A stretch of 64,000 nt of DNA from Liquidambar formosana (taxonomy: Eukaryota; Streptophyta; Magnoliopsida; Saxifragales; Altingiaceae). The notes under the pieces were generated by a model that was not told where the DNA came from, ran no database searches, and was given only the letters and a program-made list of their open reading frames with translations. Position 1 is the stretch's first letter. Each line of letters starts with the position of its first letter. Of this stretch, positions 1 to 11,775 are shown piece after piece. The stretch is taken from assembly GCA_039720395.1 (NCBI GenBank), contig CM077827.1:10888099-10952098 (forward strand). The letters are read 5' to 3'. The translations under genes were made by a program, and so were the position numbers.

Positions 1-444
1 CTAAATTTTCCTCAAGCTGTTAACAATAAGAAAAACACAAATGAAATACTTCACCACCAACACACATACTGGACGTTTTTTAAAAACCCCAAATTAGGAG
101 CTAAAAAACCGGTAACTCAGAAAAGAGATCTATTTACCTTTAAACACCACAGAACCTGCCTAAATCTGTTGAAAAACAAAACATAGCAGATCAAATATCC
201 GACCATCAGCACAAGACCTCAAGAATGAAAAGGAAAATATTTTTGAAAAGCATCAAATTACCACTTATAAAGAAGAATGCACCCTCCGAAATCTCCTCAA
301 CACAATCAGTTCATCTTCGAACAATTCGGTCTTCTATTCATCAGTTCACTCTCAACTCTCTAACAACTCAAAGTTCTCTTCCAGCAGCACACACAAAAGA
401 AATCTTCGTCGGAAAATCAGTTCAGCCTTCACTATTCACTGTGG
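1..444 (-). other. Possible 5' part of a host gene running off the left edge
   Basis: On the minus strand a pyrimidine-rich tract ends in TTAACAG near position 21, a good splice acceptor, and what follows runs out of the window. Further upstream on that strand there is AAAG|GTAAAT, donor-like, near 138-139, and another acceptor-like TTTTTCAACAG near 177. This would make a very small exon at about 139-176. No protein family is recognisable in what is visible and the reading frame is undecided. A plus-strand frame over 225-677 has no family resemblance and overlaps a tandem duplication. Splice-like signals alone are weak evidence. Confidence 0.22.
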
Positions 445-714
445 ACCATCGTTACGTTCTTGCTCTGTTCTGTGAAAAACCCAAGCAAAGAAATTCAAAG
501 TTCGACTCTTGTCTTCAAAGAAGCTGCTATGATTCTGAAGCAAAGAAGAAACCCCACGAAATATCCTCCCAAAATCACTTCAGCGTCCACCATTCATCGT
601 GCACCATTGTTAGGTCATTGCTTTGTTCTATGAAAAACCCAACCAAAACAATTCAAAGTTCGGCTCTCTTGTCCTAAAAGAAGCTATCATTCTGAAGCAA
701 AGAAGAAACCCTAA
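445..714. repeat. Direct tandem duplication, about 158 bp
   Basis: The segment starting at 445 (accatcgtta) recurs at 603 (accattgtta). Both copies run through a shared gaaaaaccca..caaagttcg block and end in tctgaagcaaagaagaaacc. The copies differ at scattered bases, so the duplication is not recent. On the minus strand it would lie in the 5' leader of the possible gene at the left edge. Confidence 0.8.
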
Positions 715-755
715 AAAATATCAGCACATAGAACCACGCACATGAGGTCATCAGC

Positions 756-1151
756 TTGGGTAAACGAGAGGATTTACAGAGGAGGCACCATAAAGCAGGC
801 ACGCGCTGAAGCTCAATAATTCACACCCAAACGGCGTCGTTTCACTCGTCACCCGAAGGAAAACACTTGATGTGAAGACACGCCCTTCTCAGCTGCATGG
901 GGGAAAAAGCCAAAAAAAAAAAAAAAAAAAAAAAAACCGTTCAGGTTTTGCACAAAAGAAGTGGGTAAACGAGAGGATTTGCAAAGGAGACTGCATGAAG
1001 CAGCCACGCGCTAAAGGTCAATGATTCACACCCAAACGGCGTCGTTTCACTCGTTACCCGAAGGAAAACACTTGACGTGAAGACACGCCCTTCTCAGCTA
1101 TGTGGGGGAAAAAAGCAAAAAAAAAACCATTCCGTTTTGCACAAAAGAAGC
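756..1151. repeat. Direct tandem duplication, about 205 bp, with poly-A
   Basis: Copy one starts at about 756 (gggtaaacgagaggattt) and copy two at 961. Both contain cacccaaacggcgtcgtttc, an agacacgcccttctcagc block and a poly-A run, which is longer in copy one (about 912-936). Both finish near gttttgcacaaaagaag. No coding capacity is apparent; a 65-codon frame at 1100-1297 starts inside copy two and resembles no known family. Confidence 0.85.
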
Positions 1152-2617
1152 ATGCCGTTTTGTGTACCAACCAGAGCATCATAGCATCGTTTTGGTCCTT
1201 GGAGATGCCGATGGACGCCGTTTTGGATACACAGAGTCAGTATGGAGTGGTCGTTTTGGACGATAACCATGAACCAACCTCTCTCTTTTGTATGTAATAG
1301 ATAATTGGTGTTGGACTTATGGTTATAGAGTGGGAGTTGGGCCTATTATCTATTGTGTTAAAGAAAAAAAAAATTAAAATTTTGAAAACAACGTCGTGTC
1401 TAGAGTTGAAGCCTATGTATGTTGTATATTGTTGTATATATGTATATTATATAATAGTGAAATCTTTTAAAGTTGGGGTGGCCATGCCCCCCTCAGGCCT
1501 AAGCATGGGTCCGTCTCTGCAGAGGAGGTCTCAAGTTCGGGGCCAATGTACTATTGCTTCATTGCTTTATTTTTTTAATATATTTTAATATTTTGGTGTT
1601 GAGAAAAAACAAAATGTATAAATTCGCATAAGTTGAACCCTAGCTTATTATTTACTTGACATTGTGTCTGGCCCATATGTTAGTCCAATTCTTCTAGGTC
1701 AAAATCTGATCTTGTGTCAAATGCTGAATTCAAAGCTTGATTTTCTATTTTATCAAACCAAAAAAAAAAAAAAAAAAAAACTTGATTTTCTAATTTATCA
1801 ATAATACATGCCATTCTATTGCAAAATTTCATTTTCCCAAGTTTTAAACTCTCACTCAAATCTGTCAAATTAATAAGAAAAATATGAAAACGTCTGTCTC
1901 TTCTAATTAATTCTAAACTTGTTCAGACCAAAGCACGGTGTAAACATGCTTTTAAAAATTAGACAAACATGCTTTTGAAAATATGAATATGTGTTTATAA
2001 ATTTATGACTACGTATTTATAAATTCGCATCTATGTGTTCGTATCTGTATGTCTATATATTATTTTTTAAGAATTAATTCTTACATCTGGTAAATATATG
2101 AGTGAGGGTAAAGACGAATTCTTCTTCCCTTATAACGATTAAGGAGACTAATATTTTCCCGTGTTAATACTTGATTAGCTGAAAAATCAAAAGGTCAATC
2201 ATTTTCTCATTTATAGGACTTCTCCCTAATTCTACCCAATTGCCTACTATTATTTTTGCATAATTGTAACCCAATTACCTACTCGAATTTAATGACTTTT
2301 GGGGTTTGCATCTTCATCATAAGAAAATCATATTAGGCGTATTTTGTTCTTTAAGAAATTTAGTCATTTGAATGATGTTGGCAATTTAATGGATTGAAAT
2401 CCTTTAAAACAAAAAATTGTTAAGACAATGCCGAGCATTTTCTCACTGTCTAAATGACTAAAATCATTCTACTAGTTAAATTTAGAGACGGAACAATAGT
2501 ACTAAATTATGTCACATATTCATGGTGGGGAATTAATTATTCAATGTAACTCTATACCATATTAGATTAGATCTTAGATTCGGTGGTGTTGAGGTGATTT
2601 ACATTGTTATATGACCT
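1152..2617. other. AT-rich sequence with no recognised gene
   Basis: No supported gene is seen. The stretch tggccatgcccccctcagg followed by tgggtccgtctctg at about 1481-1520 resembles one end of a common plant hAT-type repeat, but no partner end was found. A short direct repeat, cttgattttcta..tttatca, flanks a poly-A run at about 1737-1800. The rest is AT-rich intergenic-type sequence. Confidence 0.4.
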
Positions 2618-2711
2618 TTTGGACGATTTGGATTAAAAATTAAACAAGTTGCCAATTATGATCATTTTAGTAGTAACTTTTTTAACTTTTAATTCGAGTC
2701 GTCCAAAACAC
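2618..2711. repeat. Inverted repeat (fold-back), arms about 33 bp
   Basis: The left arm starts ttttggacgatttgg and continues attaaaaattaaacaagtt. The right arm, read on the other strand, is ttttggacgactcg followed by aattaaaagttaaa. A loop of roughly 25 bp separates them. It may be the core of a small decayed MITE; no flanking duplication was identified. Confidence 0.6.
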
Positions 2712-3289
2712 AATTCAATGGTGCTGAGATGACTCAGTACAAAATCAAAACTTGATGGTTAGATTGTGTGTGGCGTGGAGTTAATTTACTGAGATTTGGA
2801 CCCAAACTAAAATTCGACTCAACCGTGGACACATAGCAACACGGCCAGGGGAGGATCAAGCCCATAAATAAAGCACTTGGCTTCGCAGGCGAACTTTGCT
2901 AACCTGTCATGATGAAGGATGTCATAACCAACCAAAATTCAAGGCTTCTTGTGACTAACTCATGATCAGTGACCGCATACCGCTGGAAAATATGGGAATC
3001 CCCAGTCACTTGTGTTGCACTCGAAGACACAGCTACCCGAGTGATTCGACTCGCCGGTCATCTCTCCTCCTCTAGATAGAAGCAGTGTTAAACAGTTGGC
3101 CGAATGCGCCTAGCTTGGGCCTCAACCTCTCCGATTCACAATGGTTTTAGTGATTCTAATCCTAAATGGAACTGTCTTCGACGTATTTATATATAAATCC
3201 TTTCAACCCCATCAACCGAAGATATATATCCTATCAATTAACTTTATTCAGAGAGAGAATACTTCGATACTTTTATCAAGAATTTTGGT
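2712..3289. other. Intergenic stretch, no gene recognised
   Basis: No open frame of note, RNA gene or element end was recognised. It is less AT-rich than its surroundings around 2820-3120. It ends where the first recurrent host block begins. Confidence 0.4.
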
Positions 3290-3675
3290 TTATAAACTTG
3301 TCTGCAGGTTGAGCACTAACCATGCAATTCCAACAAAAATTTTTTTCTTTTTCATTTTCCATGCATGTAAGAGCATCAAATTAACTACCTATACCACTTC
3401 TCGATCGAAACAAGTTCAAAGGGGGAGAAGTGCAATCAAGCCATTGGAGATGTTATTTTTATATATCAAGATGCATATGGGAGAAGTAGGAGAAAAGTAT
3501 AGAGGAGGATATTTCATCTTTACTGGTCAAAGTCTCATCTGAAACCAGCCCAGAATCCACTTGATCGAAGAAAGAAACTGGATCAGTACATGCATGTAGA
3601 TATGAAACTTTTTCAACTAAATACATACGTACGAGTTCAAATATAAGAGAAAAAGATGCAAAGTGAGTTTGTGCC
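3290..3675 (-). repeat. Recurrent host block, copy A (left part)
   Basis: This sequence recurs at about 14690-15045, 33440-33807 and, shortened, 44957-45000. Shared landmarks are ggttgagcactaaccatgc, a tatagaggaggatatttc block, gaaaccagcccagaatccac, and a stretch ending agagaaaaagatgca. On the minus strand it corresponds to the intron downstream of the exon-like frame described at 15052-15161. The block is cut by the copia element that starts at 3676 and resumes at 9407. Confidence 0.8.
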
Positions 3676-4080
3676 TGAAGAACTCATTATGACAAACATG
3701 AGATATGGGGTACTTCACTACACTGTATCATTCATCTTAGAAATATATCTTCTAAGATGATATTCCCAATTCCAATGTAGCGAAATATCATAAGTGGGAC
3801 TGTACATCACAAATATGATGTACACAAGTATATGATTGGGTGGATGAAGAGACATGTCTTTTATGAAAAGATGTAACCTTTTGAACGGTTGTATAGTTAG
3901 TTACATGGTACTTTTTGGTATATTATAAATATACCACATTCTAACCCAACATGTAATCAAAAAACTAACGTTAAACATAAAGCCTTTTCTTCTTTTTCTT
4001 CTCTACATTCATCATCCCTATGTATAATACCCAGTTTAACGACATAGTTGTATCATCATTTAAATACTCAAGATCCTTCA
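3676..4080 (+). repeat. 5' LTR of the copia element
   Basis: Starts TGAAGAACTC and ends GATCCTTCA, matching 9002-9406 along its whole length. It holds an inverted repeat, TGTACATCA (3801-3809) with TGATGTACA (3816-3824), which has drifted in the right-hand copy. A tattataaatat stretch at about 3920 is the likely promoter TATA region. Confidence 0.92.
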
Positions 4081-4081
4081 G

Positions 4082-4099
4082 TGGTATCAGAGCCAGGTT
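4082..4099 (+). other. Primer-binding site (initiator Met tRNA type)
   Basis: TGGTATCAGAGCCAGGTT begins one base after the LTR. TGGTATCAGAGC is the usual copia site complementary to the 3' end of plant initiator methionine tRNA. Confidence 0.9.
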
Positions 4100-4133
4100 A
4101 GGGGATGTTGATGAGTGGTGAAAGTAAGAAACT

Positions 4134-4168
<35 letters not shown>

Positions 4169-6229
4169 CTTCCTATCAAAACAAGTCACAGAGGGCTTTG
4201 ATGGAAGAATTTTCAAACAAGAACCATTAAAACGCAGTTTCCAGTCTTTGTGTATCGGATGCGACTCGCATCTGGTACAAATCGCACAAAGGAACAAGGA
4301 TGAAGCGCCATCCTCGTCACTTGCTCAAAAGCCATGAATGTGTTTGATTTTCTGGATCCATATGCTAACCCAGGGGCCGGTACCGATGCATAAGGAAGCA
4401 ATGATAAAAGAAGGAAAAAGAAAAAAGTGATGGCATCATTATAGTGGATAGTGACATCATCAAAAGTAAAGTGGGTGTTGATTTTGGGAAGCATTATCAG
4501 CATCTGTTAAAGAATTTTGAAGAGTCTATATCAAGTAGCCTCTTTCCCATTCCTACACGTGGCAGACCAAGCCCCACAATGTATTTTGAACCCATTTTCA
4601 TCTTGCACTGATGCGTAGTTGGATTTCATCAAATTGAAGGTCCTAATTGATGCAAAATTTGATACCCTACCATATTTTGGGATTCCGAACGCAACTATAG
4701 GGTCAGATTTTGAGACTGGACGCAAGAATTTAGATTTTTGAGGGAAGTCCAGAAAACAACAATCAGAGAATGCGTTGGGTGATTTTGCAATGGATTGTGG
4801 ACTTTATGGATTAGGACAAGAGGATTTACGCACCAATGTTGACAAAGAACACTTGATCCAATAAGGTATTAGGATTGGACATCTTAGAGATTTGTAAGTA
4901 ATTTTTTTTACATTGAATATAAAATTATATTGCATGAATTAGTATTATTATTGTTGTTATAAAATTTAATTAGCAAGAGTAGTTTATATACTGTTAAATT
5001 TAAATAAATATAATAGTATATATATTTCTAAATATGGAAGAGAAAAAATTAATGTCTCTAAACACATAAAAAGACTATTTTTCCACCCTCATTATAATAA
5101 AGCCTTATATTAATGAAATGACCTCACCATTGTTAAATAAAGAAAATAGTGGGAGCAAGTTTGTGTACTTGTGTGGGTATTCAACATGAATACCATGGAG
5201 GAGTTGCTCTTATGGAAATTTTAAGAATACATATGGCAGTATGGACAATTGGGAAATACATATGGATGAAAATTTGAAAATTAAATACGATTTTATTGAA
5301 AAAGAAAATTTTGGTCCACATATCTGTAACAGGACAGCGTTGGAGTTTATATTTTTTTTGAATTTTTTTTAAAAACAAAATATATGTATTTCAATGTTGG
5401 GAAGTCCATTGCAAGTATCAACTATTCTCAACAATTTTCCAATATTATGAGAAAATGTGGTAATTTCTTTGGTAAATAAGCAAAACAAGTTGTCACTAAT
5501 TGTTTTGCTTGTGGGATTGGCCCAAAATTATAAAAGAAATTACATAAGGGATTGAGAAGGTTGAGATTAACCTACTATTGATTCAAGATTCCTCCAAATA
5601 ATTTGATGGTGAAATTGGTCATTATATAATGATGTGCCAAAAAGTAAAAAGTATAGCAACATATTGAAGTTGTGTTGTTTTCTCTCTATAGTTGTATATG
5701 GTTGTGCGAGTACATTCTATTATTAGTGCGGAATGACACTAAAGAAACCAAGAATGACATAGAGAATAGAGATGGTTTCATCAACTTCAAGATTAAGGCA
5801 TAAAGCCATTTATATATGATAGTATATAGGGGAAGTAATTTATAAAATTATGTACGATGAGTGTGGGTATGAAATCTCTTGCTAAGAGTCTAGTGCGTGT
5901 CACTCTATAATGTCTTGTGTGCCCTAAACAGTGGGAGAATTCTAGTTATCAGGGGTTTTAAATGTCACTAAGGTAATATCATATACCCATAGGATGGTCA
6001 AGTGAAGGGGTTAAATGCAAATGATGTATGTTCAATTGCAATAATAGGGAATGAAATTCTTTATAATCTTTCATAGATCTTTATTCAAGGTTTGGGTACA
6101 AAAATAAAGAAGAAACCCAAAAGATATATCTATTAAAACCTTGAATAATGACTTTGGTGGTACCTTTGGTATTTTCCTGCCAATATTCTAGCATGAGACA
6201 TATATACAATAAACCATACGGGATTGTAG
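4100..6229 (+). pseudogene. Decayed gag/protease region of the copia element
   Basis: By position this should encode gag and protease. An (AT)n run at about 4138-4167 and frequent stops in all frames leave nothing readable as a protein. Short minus-strand frames at 4213-4725 and 5181-5378 resemble no family and are treated as chance. Confidence 0.55.
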
Positions 6230-8360
6230 AAAAAAATCTATATGACTCTATATGATGGACATGCGTCTAGTTAGGTCCATGGAAACATCTGCATAACTTG
6301 TTATTTATGGGCAACGATTTGTTCAAAATATACATTTTGTAGAATCAAGGTCTAAAGCTAAAATAAATTACCTTGCAAATTATGGATCGAGAAAGAACCA
6401 GACATGGAAAACCTAAGTGTAGGGAATGTAAAGACTCATGTGTTAATTACTAAACCCCTCAAGGATAAACTAGAAAACAAGATATGGGAGTATATATTAA
6501 TAAGATACCTTGAAACTATCTACGGGTATCAGTTCTTCCATTTGGAAAAAGAAAAGATAGATATCATGGATGTTATCTTTATGAAATTGCTAATCTAGTG
6601 AGTCCCTTGGTAGATAAAAAGCTCTTGGATGAAGAGCATGGGTTATGCCCAATGTACTTATTAGTTCCTTTTATGATTGATTAGAAGTTATAAACTAGAT
6701 AAGGTATAGAGATTCAAATCAGTGGGAGGAACGAATCAAATGATGAGATTCGCAAAGTGATTCAAATTAAGGGGAGGAAAAGGCCAAGGGAACCGTCTCA
6801 AAGTTTTAAGGACTATTATGTCTATAACCTTGAAGAGGTAGAAGACATAGGATAAGGATAACTGGAAATTTTTCAAAAGTTATGTACTGGGAGATGCCAA
6901 TATAGATGTAAAGCTATGAATTCCATTGAAAATAATGGATTATGGGTACTAGTTGAACTTTTAAAGGAAATGAAAGCCATTGGATGTAGATAGCTAATAG
7001 GTCCTTAAGAGAAAACTAAAATTGAGATTGTACTTTAAATGAGTACATGACTAGATTAGCTGCAAAAGACTTTATTTTAAAGTCTAAGATAGACTTTGTA
7101 GAAACAAATCCACTTGTGGTGAAGTTTACATCCACTAGGATTTTCATGTCAACAGTGGCCAAGATGGATCTTAAGCTACATTGATTAGATGTTGAGACTG
7201 CATTCCTTAACGTAAAGTTGAAGGAAGACATCTATGTGAATCAACCCAAAGAGGTTGAGGCAAAAGGACATGATGTCAAAGTCTATAAATTAAAAAGATC
7301 CCTGTGTGGGCTTAAACTAATTTCAAGATTATTGTACTTGAAATTCCACCAGGTATCCTAGAAATAGGATGTGTATTGAGTCCACTAGATCACTAAAGTA
7401 CCAAGTGAAGCTAGCAATATTGTCACTTTATCTAAATGAAAAAATATTAGCAGATAGTAACTTAGATGTGATCATAAGATCAAAATCAAATTTAAGATCC
7501 AAATTTGAAAGGAAGGATACGAGCAAAGTATCCAATGTCCTAGGGATAACAACTTCTAGGGAAAGAAGTTCTAGGCTATTATATTTGGATCAAGATAAGT
7601 ATCTAGGAAAAGTGCTTACAAAGTTTTATCATAGATGATTGTAAATTCGTGGGCACCCACATTTGCAAAGGGCTTAAGTTTAAGCATAAGAAAGCGCTCT
7701 AGAAGGAGGAAGAAATTCTAGATATAGAAGTATCCCCTTTTGCCTAAGATATGGGCAACCTCGTGTGTGCAATGATAATTGCAAAGCGATGTAAATGTCA
7801 TGGGATTGGATTAGTGCATAGATAACGACCTAATCCGAGAAAAGCACATTAGTAGACCAGTAAGAGAACATTTAGATACTTATGCGGCACAAAAGGTATG
7901 AATTTTATTTTAAGTGATCTAGAAATCATTGGCTACTATAATGCAGATTTTGTAGATAATGTAGATAATAGAAAACCTACAAGTGGCCATGTTGGTGGGT
8001 TGTTTCTTGGATAAGTAAGAAACAAGTTGTGTTGCAGAAATGCCATGGAAACAAGCATACAGCACAATAGTAAGTAATGCAGTCTGTTTTAAGCGCTTAT
8101 AAAATTAGGTATACCTAGAAAAATAGTCAATGTGTTTGTGACGAGAAGTCCACTATCTAATTAATAAAAATGGAGGAGATAACTCCAAGGGCAAACACAT
8201 TGTCGAAAGATAACACTATATATAAGATATAGTGGGAGAGGGAAGAAATTAAAGTCGACTATATACCCTCAGAAAGGATGGTGGCTGATCCCATAACCAA
8301 AGGATTATCTTTGGAAAAGTTCAGAGAGCATGTAGCTACAATGGGATTAAGAATCACCTA
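6230..8360 (+). pseudogene. Copia pol remnants: integrase end, RT, RNase H
   Basis: The domain order is as expected for Ty1/copia. At 6404-6598 the frame reads YLETIYGYQFF, the region after the integrase core where copia elements carry a G-Y-x-x-Y/F motif. At about 7160-7330 the RT motif is visible as LDVETAFLN, EDIYVNQP and KRSLCGLK, with stops between. At about 7925-8040 an RNase H remnant reads NRKPTSGHVG. The C-terminal tail at about 8270-8360 reads VADPITKGLSLEKF. Several frameshifts and stops make the protein non-functional. Confidence 0.85.
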
Positions 8361-8988
8361 GGTATTGTACTAGGGCATGCGATATAGTGCATCATTGGAC
8401 ATTGGATGGATCTCGGGGACGCCCGAGAAGAACAAGTTGATGCGACTCTATCTATTTGTGAGGACAAATTTTGGTCAAAGATGAGATATAGGACACTAGC
8501 GAGGTGCAAGGTTATGACGAGAATGATTGAGGATGTAAAGTTCACAATAAGCACCCAATTGATTCTGCATAACACTTAGGCGCATAGTGTTCAAGTGCTG
8601 ATAAACTATATCAAGGAAACCTTCACGAGGACCTAAAAGGAAGTATTTGATTTAAATTTCGAGCGCAGGTCAACGCCATTTGTGTGTGGCTGAAGTCGCC
8701 AATAGTAAATGGGGTGGTGAACTATGGTTCCCTGTTACAGGTATGTTGGTGCGATTCACTTGAAAGAGAGTGAATTGAAGTCGCCTAGAACGTATCAAGA
8801 AATTGATATATTGGGAAATAGGTGCAATCAGAATAGAATGGTAAAAGCGTGCGCACGTATGGTCATACTATCATCTTACGCCGATCTGAGGGAAATTCAA
8901 ATGAGAGTTAGTGCCCAATTGAAGAATTCTAGAGGATATTCAACCGCGGTAACTAACTAGAGGAAGTTATCATGTTATCTCATATTTG
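8361..8988 (+). other. Copia 3' untranslated region
   Basis: Lies between the end of the RNase H remnant and the purine tract. It has no recognisable domain; frames at 8354-8575 (minus) and 8724-8960 (plus) look like chance. Confidence 0.5.
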
Positions 8989-9001
8989 TCAAGTGGGAGA
9001 T
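8989..9001 (+). other. Polypurine tract of the copia element
   Basis: The purine-rich stretch AAGTGGGAGAT directly precedes the TG of the right LTR. This is the expected place and composition for the plus-strand primer. Confidence 0.8.
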
Positions 9002-9406
9002 TGAAGAACTCATTATGACAAACATGAGATACGGTGTACTTCACTACACCATATCATTCATCTGAAAAATATATCTTCCAAGATGATATTCCCAATTCCC
9101 ACATAGCGAAATATCATATGTGGGAGTGTACATCATAAATATAATGTACACAAGCATATGATTGGGTGGATGAAGAGACATGTCTTTTATGAAGAGATGT
9201 AACCTTTTGAAAGGTTGCATAGTTAGTTACATAGTACCTTTTGGTACATTATAAATATACCACATTCTAACCCAACATGTAATCAGAAAACTAACATTAA
9301 ACATAAAGCCTTTTCTTCTTTTTCTTCTCTACATTCACCATCCCTACGTGTGATACCCAGTTTAACGACATAGTTATATCACTATTTAGATACTCAAGAT
9401 CCTTCA
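9002..9406 (+). repeat. 3' LTR of the copia element
   Basis: Pairs with 3676-4080 at equal length (405 bp). It ends GATCCTTCA and is followed by gtacc, the right copy of the target-site duplication. Confidence 0.92.
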
Positions 9407-9530
9407 GTACCTACAAGGTGGCTAACTATTTCTTTTCTTGAAGTAAACCTCTAATTGAAGGCAAAGCAAGTGAAGTGGTAGAATGAAATTATCATTCTGT
9501 TATGGAATGATCAAGGGTAGAGCTGTAAAG
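9407..9530 (-). repeat. Recurrent host block, copy A (right part)
   Basis: Continues copy A after the copia insertion: gtacctacaaggtggc, then tttcttttcttgaagtaaac. On the minus strand it matches the 110-nt exon-like frame of the other copies but lacks its start; homology stops near 9520. The copia element therefore sits at the position of the splice-donor-like site. Confidence 0.75.
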
Positions 9531-9544
9531 AGGGCTACCCTAGG

Positions 9545-10560
9545 CTAAACATAGCCAAAAGGGAGATGGCAGTTGCATTGGTGGGTGGATTTGTACTAAA
9601 AAAACCCCAAAAATTAAAATTAAATAAAGAAAACAAAGGAAAAAAATGTTGTTCAAGCTTGCTTTATGATGGAATCACTATCCACCTCGAAACATCAGTT
9701 TCATGATATTACCTCTCAAATTGCAATCCAAACACAATCTCAGTCTCATCCATGAATCACAACCAATGATTTAGGCACTTTTATGCTTACTGAAGGATAT
9801 TGATATAACTAAGCGAAATGGGAGGGGAAAAAAAACAAAATCAAGCAGTCCATTGATTGTATCAAGGCATATATCGGAACAAGCTAATACACAGTATTAA
9901 ACTTCTCTATTACATAGCATTATTGTAATAAGATGTCACAAATTCCTTGGATATAAAAGAGCCGGGCAGATGTACTTACCTTGGATTGCCCAATTTATTA
10001 CAAGCCACCCTACTTATATATACTATATGCTCCCTCCCTTCCTAATTGATTGATCTCTTTGAAAATTCACGTTTTTTTAGGAAACCCTATGAGATTCTTT
10101 TGCATCAAATATATGTTTTAACATTTCAATTTTGCCCTAAGATGTACAAATCATTGGAGGAACATACAATAGCCATGAAAAATGGTATTTTGGGAAAGCA
10201 AATAAAAAGAATCTTTAGCTTTTTAAATGTGACAATAATTTTGAAACATCCCAAAAAAGACAAATAAAATAGGAACGAAGTAAGTATATGTTTCTGGTTG
10301 TAGGCACAAAGTCTTGTAAGTTTTAATGGCAAAGACACTCCATTTATCACCACATATAAAGTTCACTTTTTTGAGTTGGACAATCCAACTTCTCACCAAG
10401 CTCTTCCTCGATCATATTCATCCTATCGAAATCCTTCTGGGTCACAATGGGGTTCTTTATTCCTATTGCTCTCATCTAAGATCTAAAGCATATTTCCGGA
10501 TTCAATAATTAAGAGAAAGAATTAAGGATTTCTCTCTTTTTCACTATATATATGCAAACA
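9545..10560 (-). repeat. Recurrent host block H1, copy 1
   Basis: Runs from aaagggagatggcagttg to about 10560. Close copies are at 13430-14640 and 37190-41137 (interrupted). On the minus strand it shows possible coding pieces. One is MDETEIVFGLQFER followed by a GTAATATC donor near 9715. Another is a CCAAG|GTAAGTAC donor near 9978-9985. A third is an ATG at 10475 opening MRAIGIKNPIVTQKDFD, to about 10378. I do not recognise the protein. Conservation across copies is expected for duplicated DNA and does not prove function. Confidence 0.7.
10030..10285. mobile_element. Stowaway-like MITE, copy 1
   Basis: The left end CTCCCTCCCTTCC and the right end GGAACGAAGTAAGTA form imperfect terminal inverted repeats of the ctccctccgttcc type known from Tc1/Mariner-related Stowaway MITEs. 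TA dinucleotides lie at the ends. It sits inside block H1 at the same place as the copy at 13896-14161, so it predates the duplication. Confidence 0.6.
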
Positions 10561-10990
10561 TAAAGGCCGTTTAAACGGACTGAGAACAAAGAATTACTAG
10601 GTTGAGCAGATTGAAGATGGAGTTGCCTCTGCCTTCAACATCGACCATATAATTCCATACCTAACATGAAGAAGTAGATCTGTGGTGTTTGGTTCAGATC
10701 GCGGTGTCTCTTTGGTGGGATGATCCGACACTTTGGGCTCTGTCGTTGCTATTTGGTTCAGATCCGTCGTCGCTACGCCTCAACCACAGCTCACTTCTTC
10801 GACCAGTGTGCTTAGCCATGGCTGCAATTGGTAGAGCACTTGCTGAGTTATGAAGGGGTAAGCCAATCTCTCTCTTTTAACTTTTAATGGATCTGACACT
10901 TTTAATGGGTAAGCCAACCTCCTCTCTCTCTCTCTCCCTCTTAGATTGCAAATGTGAATTTGGTCAAGCAGGTAGTCTCTCTCTCTCTCT
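10561..10990. other. Unique stretch, no gene recognised
   Basis: Contains a short repeated phrase, tttggttcagatc, at about 10688 and 10752, and CT-rich tracts after 10860. No protein family or element end was identified. Confidence 0.35.
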
Positions 10991-11006
10991 CTTTCAGAGT
11001 TTCTCT

Positions 11007-11262
11007 GTTGAAAATCAGATTTTCTGTGTTGAAAATCAGATGTTCTCTGTTGAAAATCATGATTTTCTCAGTTGAAAATCGATTTTATCTGTTGAAAATA
11101 TTGATTTTCTCCGTTGAAAATCATGATTTTCTCAGTTGAAAATCATGATTTTCTCAGTTGAAAGTCGATTTTATCTGTTGAGAATCATGATTTTCTTTGT
11201 TGGAAATCAATTTTCTCTGTTGAAAATCATGAATTTCTCTGTTGAAAATCATGAATATCAAT
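11007..11262. repeat. Minisatellite, 12 units of about 21 bp, palindromic core
   Basis: The word gttga/gttgg plus aatca starts at 11007, 11028, 11049, 11071, 11091, 11113, 11135, 11157, 11177, 11199, 11219 and 11241. Spacings are 20-22 bp. The best copies carry the perfect 16-bp palindrome GAAAATCATGATTTTC. Adjacent palindromes share one helical face, since 21 bp is two turns. Confidence 0.93.
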
Positions 11263-11339
11263 ATTCTGTGATTTTTGAATTTCTCTGTGACATATTTCTT
11301 TGATTTTTATCTGTGATTTTTTTATTCTCTTTGTGAAAT

Positions 11340-11600
11340 TATGGGTGAAATTATCTTTCTTTCTTTCCTTCCTTCCTTTTACTGGTGTGGTTCATCGGTG
11401 GGAAGCACAGAAGCCATGGCCATGGCTACCATGGCAGGGAGCATGGACTCCTCTTCTCTTGTTTTTTTTCTTTCTTTCTTTCTTTCTTTCTTTCTTTTTT
11501 TTTTTTTTTTCCTTTTACTGGTGTGGTTCATCGGAGGGTGAAGAATGGGTTCATCGGAGGGAGGAGAGGTTCATCGGAGAGGTGAGGAGTTGTGTGGAGG
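11340..11600. repeat. Simple repeats and a local duplication
   Basis: A (TTTC)n/poly-T tract lies at about 11463-11512. The phrase ttttactggtgtggttcatc occurs before it (about 11377) and after it (about 11513). The open frames covering this stretch are products of the simple repeat and are not called as genes. Confidence 0.7.
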
Positions 11601-11775
11601 GAGAAGGTGAGGGAGGAAGGAAGGGAAGGAGTAGACAGGTTTTGTCGGGAGCAGGTTTTGTTAGAGAGTTTTTTGTTTTTGTTCATAACTGCATTTTTTG
11701 CTGAAGTGGAGTGTTGACGTCAATTGCTCTATAAGTGTTGCTGTAGGGAGTTGTTTCCTATAACACTGCCCTTAA

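Larger units (their letters stand above)
3676..9406 (+). mobile_element. Ty1/copia LTR retrotransposon, full length but decayed
   Basis: The element has two 405-bp LTRs (3676-4080 and 9002-9406), both TG...CA, a primer-binding site just inside the left LTR and a purine tract just before the right one. Flanking 5-mers are gtgcc (3671-3675) and gtacc (9407-9411), a target-site duplication with one mismatch. Integrase, RT and RNase H remnants appear in copia order on the plus strand but are full of stops. The LTRs differ at several positions in the first 60 bp, so the insertion is old. Empty-site copies of the target exist elsewhere in the window, for example at about 15046 and 33808. Confidence 0.92.

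Noticed and set aside
225..677. A 150-codon plus-strand frame
   Set aside because: It resembles no family, runs across a 158-bp tandem duplication and has no gene signals; likely chance.
1481..1520. hAT-like end tgggtccgtctctg
   Set aside because: Only one end was found and no duplication could be read, so it is not called as an element.
11300..11704. Overlapping frames rich in Phe and Leu
   Set aside because: They arise from the (TTTC)n and poly-T tract; three frames are open at once.
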